The position numbers were made by a program, and so were the translations under genes. A DNA stretch of 15,961 nucleotides from Clostridiales bacterium (GTDB taxonomy: Bacteria > Bacillota > Clostridia > Lachnospirales > CAG-274): positions 1-15,961 of the forward strand of contig JAJQCI010000231.1 in NCBI GenBank assembly GCA_021202835.1. The letters run 5' to 3'. This document shows, one piece after another, positions 7,394 through 13,252 of the stretch; positions within the stretch are counted from its first letter, which is position 1; each line of letters starts with the position of its first letter. The notes beneath the pieces are model-generated. The model had not been told where the DNA came from, ran no database searches, and saw only the letters and a list, made by a program, of their open reading frames with translations.

Positions 7394-7477
7394 AATTGTC
7401 AAGGGTAAGGTGGAGATTTTTTCCAAAAAAAATGCAGAGAATTTTTTTGGGAAAAATACTACCTGACCTTGACAATT
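7394..7477. repeat. 84-bp imperfect inverted repeat (hairpin or MITE-like)
   Basis: The ends AATTGTCAAGG (7394-7404) and its exact complement CCTTGACAATT (7467-7477) enclose arms that keep pairing imperfectly. GTAAGGTGGAGATTTTTTCC on one side faces TCAGGTAGTATTTTTCCC on the other, and then A8 faces T7 around a TGCAGAGA centre. It lies downstream of the transposase. It may be an internal IS end structure, a small non-autonomous element or a transcription terminator. I cannot decide between these from one copy. Confidence 0.6.
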
Positions 7478-7506
7478 GGCACCCTTTGTAAGCATAATTA
7501 AATTCC

Positions 7507-7534
7507 GGCTTTCAGCAGTCTCCTGATGAAAGCC
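7507..7534 (-). terminator. Hairpin downstream of the transposase
   Basis: The 8-bp arms GGCTTTCA (7507-7514) and TGAAAGCC (7527-7534) surround a 12-nt loop, 23 bp after the transposase stop. No real U-tract follows on the minus strand, so this is a weak terminator candidate. Confidence 0.35.
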
Positions 7535-7556
7535 CTTATTTGATATATTAGTTTCC

Positions 7557-8447
7557 TTACCACATAACTCCCAAGTATTTCTTAACGACTTGGTTTGGGC
7601 TTAACATATTCAAACAAGTTTTTATATAGTTGTTAGATTTCTTTTGATATACAGCAAGCTGTTTTCTGCCGTCCTCCAGACTGTACATTTTTAAATCATC
7701 ATAAAATCTATCACCATCCTGCCTGTTTTGACGTTCAACTTTTCCATTATGTCTCGGCGTTGCAACTCTAATTCTTTGATACTCTATACCAAACTTTTCT
7801 AACTTTTTTTCAAACAAACTCAGCCTGCCTTTTGTCAATATTAATATGTTAGTAAATTCCGAACCGTTGTCTGTTTGGATTCTTTTTATCGGAAACGGAG
7901 CATGCTTTATAAGCGAATTTAAGAATTGTGTAGAACTATATGTACTGTGTTCTTCATACATTTCTCGATAACACCACCTGCTGCATTCGTCTACTGCTAC
8001 ATAGACATAATACTTATTGCCGTTCATAACACACTCACTTGGTACAAATTTTACATCTACCTGAACTTTTTGCCCTATGTAGTCTGCTCTCTTATATGGC
8101 TTGGGTTTCCTCTTTGGCTTCTTTGGTGTTCCGGCAGCCTTTTTCATTCGACTTATTACTCGCTTCATACCTCCATAACTGCGCTTATATCCATATTTAT
8201 CTCTTAATTCCTGAAAGAACAGTATTAAATCTTTCCATTTGTGTTTCTTTGCCAACCTCCTTATCAGCTTCAACTCTTCTTCTGTATGTGCCCTCGGACT
8301 GTGATGAGGCCGATGACTCCTGTCCTCTAAGCTCTTAAGCATGCCATCATATCTTTTTAGCCACTTATATACAGTCTTTCGGCTTATCCTAAATCTAATG
8401 GCTGTTTCGGTTACTGTATGATTTTCTAAATATTTAATTATGATGAA
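7557..8447 (-). pseudogene. IS481-like transposase, 5' truncated
   Basis: This is a DDE transposase that would cut and join insertion-sequence ends. The frame is open from 8447 down to the stop at 7557. It begins with an incomplete N-terminus followed by a helix-turn-helix (TETAIRFRISRKTVYKWLKRYD), then a KKPKRKPKPYKRADY linker and an integrase core. The catalytic residues are seen as QVDVKF (Asp), QTDNGSEF (Asp) and NGKVERQNRQD (Glu). The first ATG, at 8342, lies after the helix-turn-helix and would make a 261-aa protein without its DNA-binding domain. Upstream in frame I find no ATG, GTG or TTG before a stop. The real start therefore seems lost, probably with a few tens of residues. The IS481 assignment rests on domain layout and remembered similarity to common Clostridia transposases. 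Confidence 0.8.
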
Positions 8448-8525
8448 GTAACAGTTGAAGTTTCCGGAGAAACAGAAGAAACCGACATCTTAAAAATCAG
8501 AAACTTTTTTAATGAAAATCTATAA
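8430..8525 (+). pseudogene. 3' fragment of an unidentified plus-strand gene
   Basis: An open frame ending at the TAA at 8523-8525 reads YDEVTVEVSGETEE followed by TDILKIRNFFNENL. It is followed 7 bp later by a clear rho-independent terminator in the same direction. That combination is what the tail of a real gene looks like, although no start or upstream part is present. The frame runs into the truncated transposase, so the body of the gene was probably removed by the IS insertion or a later deletion. The acidic peptide does not let me name a family. Confidence 0.45.
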
Positions 8526-8532
8526 AAACATG

Positions 8533-8559
8533 GGCTGCCGTTTTGCTGCAGCCTTTTTT
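8533..8559 (+). terminator. Rho-independent terminator of the gene fragment
   Basis: GGCTGC (8533-8538) pairs with GCAGCC (8548-8553) around a 9-nt loop and is followed by TTTTTT (8554-8559). It is well placed 7 bp after the stop codon of the plus-strand gene fragment. Confidence 0.8.
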
Positions 8560-8602
8560 ATAAGAAACCAATACAAAATATTTATATTTAGCATCCCATC
8601 TT

Positions 8603-8641
8603 TTTCGGCTAATTTAACATACAATATTAAATCAGCCGAAA
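8603..8641. repeat. Long hairpin
   Basis: TTTCGGCT (8603-8610) pairs with AGCCGAAA (8634-8641). After one A-C mismatch the stem continues with ATTTAA against TTAAAT, enclosing a 9-nt loop. It lies downstream of the small minus-strand ORF and could end or stabilise that transcript. There is no good U-tract on either strand. Confidence 0.5.
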
Positions 8642-8695
8642 TCCGCAAATGAGCAAAACCTCAGTTTTCCGCTGATTTATGTGGGTTTCGGGTTA

Positions 8696-8809
8696 TTATA
8701 CGCAGTGTGTAAAATTCCTTCTTAATCTATATGCTCCCAAAACCGCAGCACACATAACAAAGGGCTTTTTACCAATATATTCCATAATCTTCCTAAGTTT
8801 ATTTTTCAT
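8696..8809 (-). CDS. Possible 37-aa small basic protein
   Basis: An ATG-started ORF encodes MKNKLRKIMEYIGKKPF followed by VMCAAVLGAYRLRRNFTHCV. It has a basic amphipathic N-terminus, a short hydrophobic middle (FVMCAAVLGAY) and a basic tail. A weak ribosome binding site (GGGTGG) lies 6 nt before the ATG. A good promoter (8887-8915) stands about 80 bp upstream and a hairpin (8603-8641) lies downstream. Together these look like a small independent transcription unit. I do not recognise the peptide. The transcript could equally be a non-coding RNA. A plus-strand ORF over the same place has no ribosome binding site. Confidence 0.35.
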   Translation of the reverse strand: MKNKLRKIMEYIGKKPFVMCAAVLGAYRLRRNFTHCV

Positions 8810-8886
8810 TTTATACCACCCGTTTTTTACTATTTTATGGGAATATTATGGCTTTTATAATAAAATATTTCGATGTGAGATCTGTG

Positions 8887-8915
8887 ATAATATTTGTGCA
8901 ATTTTGTAAAATCAA
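8887..8915 (-). promoter_or_regulatory. Promoter of the small 37-aa ORF or small RNA
   Basis: On the minus strand, TTGATT (8915-8910) and TATTAT (8892-8887) are separated by 17 nt. This matches a vegetative sigma-A promoter in 9 of 12 positions. Transcription would start near 8880 and run through the ORF at 8809-8696. Confidence 0.5.
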
Positions 8916-8940
8916 TTTTATATTTTTAACAGTACGTGAA

Positions 8941-8976
8941 ATGACCATCGGGACTTTTTGATTTTCCGATGGTCAT
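8941..8976 (-). terminator. Terminator hairpin of the mgtC-mgtA operon
   Basis: A perfect 11-bp stem, ATGACCATCGG (8941-8951) against CCGATGGTCAT (8966-8976), surrounds a 14-nt loop. It lies 21 bp after the stop of the last gene of the magnesium cluster. The U-tract on the minus strand is poor, so termination may be inefficient, or the hairpin may protect the 3' end. Confidence 0.6.
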
Positions 8977-8997
8977 AATTTTGATGCAAACGGAGAA

Positions 8998-9147
8998 TTA
9001 TTTTTGGATTGGCTTAAGACACCAAAACAGTATATTCATAGCGGCAACAATTAATAATACGACTGTCATGGATACCCAGAAACCCATATTTAAGCCGAGA
9101 AGTTCGGTTTTTCCGAATAGATTAATAAAAATGTTTGTCAAGATCAT
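8998..9147 (-). CDS. 49-aa single-pass membrane protein linked to MgtA
   Basis: A short gene lies 13 bp behind mgtA with a near-perfect ribosome binding site (AGGAGG, 7 nt before the ATG at 9147). The protein has an N-terminal part MILTNIFINLFGKTELLGLN and one transmembrane helix from about residue 21 to 44 (MGFWVSMTVVLLIVAAMNIL and on), ending in LKPIQK. The longer frame reaching back to 9252 overlaps mgtA and is not the likely start. I do not recognise a family. Small membrane proteins such as MgtS and MgtR bind MgtA or MgtC in enterobacteria. By position and topology this could be an unrelated counterpart that stabilises or regulates the ATPase. That role is inference only, but that it is a real gene is well supported by the start signals. 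Confidence 0.75.
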   Translation of the reverse strand: MILTNIFINLFGKTELLGLNMGFWVSMTVVLLIVAAMNILFWCLKPIQK

Positions 9148-9160
9148 GATCTTTCCTCCT
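9140..9160 (-). promoter_or_regulatory. Start-codon palindrome plus ribosome binding site
   Basis: The perfect palindrome AAGATCATGATCTT (9140-9153) is centred on the ATG of the 49-aa gene and sits next to its AGGAGG (9155-9160). In RNA it can form a 5-bp stem with CAUG in the loop, which could tune initiation. It may also be chance. Confidence 0.35.
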
Positions 9161-11935
9161 TTACAAAAGTTCTCCGTAATGACGGATATAGGCTTTTTTA
9201 AGACTTGTTGCCAAAAGCATATAGAGCAGAATACAGGGCAGCAGGTAGGCAAAATAGCTGAGGGGCAGAGCTGTGAAGCCCAGCATTGTGCCTAAGGGTG
9301 TGAAGGGAATAGCCGTCAGAACTGCGATTCCCGTCATAGTCAGCAGAGTTACGGAAGCCGAAGCGTGACTTTGTATAAATGGCAGCTTAGGGGTTCTGAT
9401 CATATGAATAACAAGGGTTTGACTCCACATTGACTCTACAAACCAGCCGGCTTGAAACATTGCCATATATTTAAACTGCACAGCCGCAAGCTCCGCTCCG
9501 CTGAAATGTGCCGCAAGGTCGTTATAAAGAACACCGCCGGAAACAAACACAGGGCAAAACAGGAAGTACATAAAAATGTAGGTTGTAAAGTCAAATATTG
9601 AGCTTGTGGGGCCTATCCAAAGCATAAAGCTGCCTACGCTTGAAGCGTCCCATTTTCGAGGAAGGGCAATAAATTCCTCATCTACATTATCCCAGGGGAT
9701 TGCCGTACAGCTCAGGTCATATATAAGATTCAGGAAAATAAGGTGTATGCTCATCATAGGCAGGAAGGGCAGCAGCGCCGAAGCCGCAAGAACGGAAAAC
9801 ATATTTCCGAAGTTTGACGAAGCCGTCATTTTTATGTATTTTATCATATTTGCATAGGTTTTTCTGCCTTCGATAATTCCCTCTTCCAATACGGTTAAAT
9901 CCTTTTCCAAAAGTATAATATCCGCCGATTCCTTTGCCACGTCTACCGCCGTATCTACGGAAATTCCTATATCGGCGGCTTTCATAGCTGCGGCATCGTT
10001 TATTCCGTCTCCCATAAAGCCCACTGTGTGACCGTTTTCCCGAAGAACAGACACTATACGTGCTTTTTGGTTTGGTGTCAGCTTTGCAAATATATCCGTT
10101 TTCTCGGCAATTTTCCCAAGCTCTGCGTCGCTCATATTTTCAATATCAGAACCTAAGATCATATTTTCGGCATAAAGGCCTACCTGTTTGCAGATGGTTC
10201 GGGTTACCTTGTCATTATCTCCTGTCAAAATTTTTGTTGCCACACCGTGGTTCTTTAAGGCTTTTATTGCCTCCGCTGTCGATTCCTTCGGCGGATCGAG
10301 AAATGCCAAATATCCTATAAGAACCATATCCTTTTCGTCCTTTACACCGAAGGTACCAACAGCCGAAGGATTTGTTTTATGAGCAACAGCCAAAACTCTG
10401 AAACCCTTTTCATTTAAATCCTCCGCTGTACTGAGTATTCTCTTTTGAACATCATCTCCCAGCAGCTTAACCTCTCCGTCGATTTCGGCATATGAACAGA
10501 CGGAAAGCATTTCTTCAACCGCTCCCTTTGTTATCATCTGAGTTTTGCCGCTTTTATTCCGGACAACGGCAGTCAGCCGCCGCCTTGCAAAGTCAAAGGG
10601 TATCTCATCTACCTTTACATAGCTTTCCGACAAATCCGTTAGTGTAGGATTTTCCTTTTCCTCCTCTTCCGTTTTTTGAATTATGGCTAAATCCATAAGG
10701 TTTTTATAGCCTGTTTGAAAATAGCTGTTAAGATATGCATGACTCAATACACGACTGTCCTCTTCGCCGTTTATGTTCAAGTGATATTCCAAAACAACCT
10801 TGTCCTGAGTAAGTGTTCCAGTTTTGTCGGTACAGAGAATATCTATTGCTCCGAAATTTTGAATTGAGTTAAGATTTTTAACGATGGTTTTCTTTTTGCT
10901 CATTGAAACAGCCCCTTTTGCAAGGCAGGTTGTTACAATCATAGGCAGCATTTCCGGCGTAAGACCTACGGCAATGGATATTCCGAAAAGAAAAGCCGAC
11001 AGCCAGCTGCCCTTTGTTAAACCGTTTACAATAAATACCAGTGGAACCATAATCATCATAAATCGAATCAATACCCATGAAACAGCGTTTACTCCTTTTG
11101 TAAAGCTTGTTTCTGCTGCTTCTCCGGCAACAGCCGAAGCCATAGAACCGAACAAGGTGTTGTCGCCTACACAGACTGCGACAGCTGTGGCACTTCCGGA
11201 AATTACACTGCTGCCCATAAAGGCAATGTTGGGATAGTCCGTAATTGTTTTCTCTTTTTTCGATGCAAAAGCAGTTTTCTCCACAGGCTCGCTTTCTCCT
11301 GTTAAGGCAGACTGGCTTACAAACAAATCCTTTGCTTCTAAAATTCTCACATCGGCAGGAATCATATCTCCGGCAGACAGATGAATAATATCTCCCACAA
11401 CCACCTCGTCAAGAGGAATTTCAGACTTAGGCGCATATTTTCGTGTAACAGTACAGGTTGTGGTAATCATTGCCAACAGCTTTTCCGCCGCATTTCCGCT
11501 TCGGGATTCCTGAACGAAACGAAGAGTGCCGGAAATAACAACCATTGTCAGAATAATAACAACCGTAAGACAGTCAAAGTCCGCCGGTTCACAGCCAAGC
11601 AGCGAAAAAGCAGGCAAAATCATATCCGTCACTGTCGAAACAGCAGCCAGACAAAACAATATTGCCGTAAAGGGGTTTATAAATGCCCCAATCAAACGCT
11701 TAGGCAGTGACTTCTTTTTCTCTTTTGTAACACGGTTTGAGCCGTAAAGAGAACGGCTGCCTGTGACCTCGTCTTCGCTTAAACCCGTTAAAGCTGTATT
11801 CAGCCCTTCAAGAACAGCTCCCACAGGGTTTTCCGCCGCAAAGGCTATGCGGCTGTTTTGTTCGTCACGAATAACGGAATTTTCTGTTATTCGGCGAAGC
11901 TCATTTCTGCTTCCTTTTTTGTTTATTTTTTTCAC
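9161..11935 (-). CDS. mgtA: MgtA-type magnesium-importing P-type ATPase
   Basis: This is a 924-aa P3B-type ATPase that imports Mg2+ across the cytoplasmic membrane using ATP. The motifs are complete. LTGES (211-215) is the dephosphorylation loop, LTPEMLPMIV (325-334) the ion-binding helix, DKTGTLT the phosphorylation site (Asp370), and FDFARRRLTAVV (447-458) and TKGA (469-472) the nucleotide domain. TGDN (571-574) and GDGINDAAAMKAADIGISVD complete the hinge. Membrane helices occur near 85-140, 285-340 and in the C-terminal third. The GTG start at 11935 has AGGAGG 7 nt upstream. An in-frame ATG at 11986 lies inside mgtC and has no such site. It follows mgtC by 28 bp and is followed by the 49-aa membrane protein. 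It is the more canonical of the two ATPases here. Confidence 0.92.
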   Translation of the reverse strand: MKKINKKGSRNELRRITENSVIRDEQNSRIAFAAENPVGAVLEGLNTALTGLSEDEVTGSRSLYGSNRVTKEKKKSLPKRLIGAFINPFTAILFCLAAVSTVTDMILPAFSLLGCEPADFDCLTVVIILTMVVISGTLRFVQESRSGNAAEKLLAMITTTCTVTRKYAPKSEIPLDEVVVGDIIHLSAGDMIPADVRILEAKDLFVSQSALTGESEPVEKTAFASKKEKTITDYPNIAFMGSSVISGSATAVAVCVGDNTLFGSMASAVAGEAAETSFTKGVNAVSWVLIRFMMIMVPLVFIVNGLTKGSWLSAFLFGISIAVGLTPEMLPMIVTTCLAKGAVSMSKKKTIVKNLNSIQNFGAIDILCTDKTGTLTQDKVVLEYHLNINGEEDSRVLSHAYLNSYFQTGYKNLMDLAIIQKTEEEEKENPTLTDLSESYVKVDEIPFDFARRRLTAVVRNKSGKTQMITKGAVEEMLSVCSYAEIDGEVKLLGDDVQKRILSTAEDLNEKGFRVLAVAHKTNPSAVGTFGVKDEKDMVLIGYLAFLDPPKESTAEAIKALKNHGVATKILTGDNDKVTRTICKQVGLYAENMILGSDIENMSDAELGKIAEKTDIFAKLTPNQKARIVSVLRENGHTVGFMGDGINDAAAMKAADIGISVDTAVDVAKESADIILLEKDLTVLEEGIIEGRKTYANMIKYIKMTASSNFGNMFSVLAASALLPFLPMMSIHLIFLNLIYDLSCTAIPWDNVDEEFIALPRKWDASSVGSFMLWIGPTSSIFDFTTYIFMYFLFCPVFVSGGVLYNDLAAHFSGAELAAVQFKYMAMFQAGWFVESMWSQTLVIHMIRTPKLPFIQSHASASVTLLTMTGIAVLTAIPFTPLGTMLGFTALPLSYFAYLLPCILLYMLLATSLKKAYIRHYGELL

Positions 11936-11963
11936 AATGTTTCCTCCTTTCAAAAAAATGATG

Positions 11964-12641
11964 TTACAAAACCTCCCATCCGGCACTTATGACCTCGGGA
12001 AAAGCAAGCATTTGCCCTACAATACTTTCCAACACTCTATTTTTGGACTTTCCGCTTGAATCATATTCCGCAACAATTTCAACCTTATCTCCTACAACAT
12101 CTCCGCTTTCCAAGCTCGCCAAATACAGTGTTTTGCAGGTATTTCCGTTAATCAGCTGCATACGCAGGTTATGCTCTGCTTTTTCCAAACAGGTAACGGA
12201 AATTCTGTATCTTTTTTCGTTTTCTTCCTCTGCTATAACGGGATTTATTTTTTTTGCCAAAGGTCTTAAGGCTAAATTTGAAATTATCAAAATTCCGGCG
12301 GCAATAACCGCAGTAAAATATTTCCCGGAGCTTGACAAAACTCCCACTGCTGCAGTACACCACAGTGTGGCCGCTGTGTTTATGCCTCTGACAGATGCGC
12401 TTTCTTTAAATATTACGCCGCTGCAAAGAAAGCCCACCCCCTGAATAATAGCCGCAGCAACTCTGAAGGTTTGCTCCGAATCGTAAAGCAATGGGAAAAG
12501 AGTAAAAAAACAGGCGCCCATGCTTATAAGCACATTTATGCGTATGCCGGCCGTATGACCTGTCAGCTGTCTTTCCAGGCCAACGGCAAAGCCCAGTATT
12601 AAAGACAGGGTTATTCTCAAAACAAAATCAATATAAGCCAT
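11964..12641 (-). CDS. mgtC: MgtC/SapB family membrane protein
   Basis: This 225-aa protein has about four N-terminal transmembrane helices and a soluble ACT-like C-terminal domain (about 143-225). Family hallmarks are GLERQLTGHTAGIRINVLI (21-39), GVGFLCSGVIFKE (68-80) and RGINTAATLWCTAAVG (85-100). MgtC proteins are linked to survival in low Mg2+ and, in enterobacteria, to F-type ATPase control. They are not thought to transport Mg2+ themselves. The ATG has an AGGAGG site 8 nt upstream. The gene is placed directly before mgtA as in other bacteria, and a terminator-like hairpin lies just upstream of it. The name reflects the family; an exact orthologous role is not proven. Confidence 0.9.
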   Translation of the reverse strand: MAYIDFVLRITLSLILGFAVGLERQLTGHTAGIRINVLISMGACFFTLFPLLYDSEQTFRVAAAIIQGVGFLCSGVIFKESASVRGINTAATLWCTAAVGVLSSSGKYFTAVIAAGILIISNLALRPLAKKINPVIAEEENEKRYRISVTCLEKAEHNLRMQLINGNTCKTLYLASLESGDVVGDKVEIVAEYDSSGKSKNRVLESIVGQMLAFPEVISAGWEVL

Positions 12642-12683
12642 AATAATTTCCTCCTTTAACTTCCTTAACTTCTTTTATTCTAC

Positions 12684-12731
12684 AAAAAAAGCAAGGATAA
12701 TCACAGGGCTGAAACCTTGCGATTTCCTTGC
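12684..12731 (-). terminator. Terminator between the regulator gene and mgtC, with a doubled arm
   Basis: On the minus strand GCAAGG (12720-12715) can pair with CCTTGC (12696-12691) and is followed by TTTTTTT (12690-12684). A second GCAAGG copy stands at 12731-12726, so two alternative stems share the same 3' arm. No convincing promoter is seen between this terminator and mgtC. The terminator probably limits read-through from the upstream genes into mgtC-mgtA. Confidence 0.7.
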
Positions 12732-12745
12732 GTTTTAACAAGATA

Positions 12746-13240
12746 TTATATTTTATCGTTAAACTTATATCCTATTCCCCATATTGTAATTATGTATTCC
12801 GGGCAGTCAGGGTGGGGCTCTATTTTTTTGCGCAGCTTGCGGATAAAGGCCATAATATTGCTGTCGTCCATAAGATATTCGGCGTCCCAAACCGCCTTGT
12901 AAATTTGCTCCTTTGTGAAAACCTCTCCTCTGTTTTTCGCCAAAAACAGCAAAATATCAAATTCCTTGGGGGTTAAAATTATTTCCGTCCGGTCTCTTTG
13001 AACCCTTCGTGTCAAAGGGAAGATATGAAGCTCTCCGCAGACAATTTCCGACTGAGCCTGTGAAAAGCCCGGTTCCCCAAGCTGGAGCATAATGCTTTCG
13101 GAAGCTCCCTCTTCCATAGCTGATAGTGCCGACAGCAATTCCTCCGCACATTTTACGCTTGACGGCGCCGCCTTCAGTTTTTCCTTTAAGTAGGAAAGGG
13201 TTGAAACATCCATATTTACAAATTCTATGTTTTTCTTCAC
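12746..13240 (-). CDS. OmpR/PhoB-type winged-helix regulator with a degenerate N-terminus
   Basis: This 164-aa protein has a clear OmpR/PhoB winged-helix DNA-binding domain from about residue 67 to 162. Signature parts are LTPKEFDILLFLAKNRGEVF (89-108), DDSNIMAFIRKLRKKI (125-140) and IWGIGYKF (153-160). The N-terminal 65 residues are too short for a full receiver domain and I see no phospho-acceptor Asp context, so it is unlikely to be an ordinary response regulator. The GTG start at 13240 has AGGAGG 8 nt upstream, and the gap to the ATPase gene is 12 bp. Its place inside the magnesium cluster suggests it controls these genes, perhaps as an autoregulator. The input signal is unknown. No histidine kinase is in the window. 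Confidence 0.85.
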   Translation of the reverse strand: MKKNIEFVNMDVSTLSYLKEKLKAAPSSVKCAEELLSALSAMEEGASESIMLQLGEPGFSQAQSEIVCGELHIFPLTRRVQRDRTEIILTPKEFDILLFLAKNRGEVFTKEQIYKAVWDAEYLMDDSNIMAFIRKLRKKIEPHPDCPEYIITIWGIGYKFNDKI

Positions 13241-13252
13241 AGTCTCGCCCTC

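Larger units (their letters stand above)
7345..8447 (-). mobile_element. Remnant of an IS481-like insertion sequence
   Basis: A transposase without its start, together with its 3' flank, lies between the CRISPR leader homology (ending about 7338) and the 3' end of an unrelated plus-strand gene (from about 8430). The left flank contains a TTGGGGTGTCAATGATTGGT segment, which may be the outer IS end. No matching right end or target duplication is visible, so the outer limits are estimates. The right side appears deleted or recombined, which makes the element unlikely to move by itself. Confidence 0.5.

Noticed and set aside
7307..7495. Minus-strand ORF of 62 aa in the IS flank
   Set aside because: It spans the inverted repeat and the end of the leader. 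The composition follows the A/T tracts and no start signal is present.
8679..8909. Plus-strand 76-aa hydrophobic ORF
   Set aside because: There is no ribosome binding site before its ATG, and the hydrophobicity comes from AT-rich sequence. The opposite strand has better promoter and start signals.
9148..9252. Longer version of the 49-aa membrane protein beginning inside mgtA
   Set aside because: The added residues are the antisense-like, Cys-rich reading of the mgtA 3' end. The internal ATG at 9147 has a near-perfect ribosome binding site.
11936..11986. ATG start for mgtA inside the mgtC gene
   Set aside because: It has no ribosome binding site and adds 17 residues not typical of MgtA. The GTG at 11935 has AGGAGG 7 nt upstream.
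11989..12444. Plus-strand 151-aa ORF opposite mgtC
   Set aside because: It is a long antisense frame over a clearly identified MgtC gene. Similar antisense frames cover both ATPase genes (for example 10884-11237 and 15467-15892).
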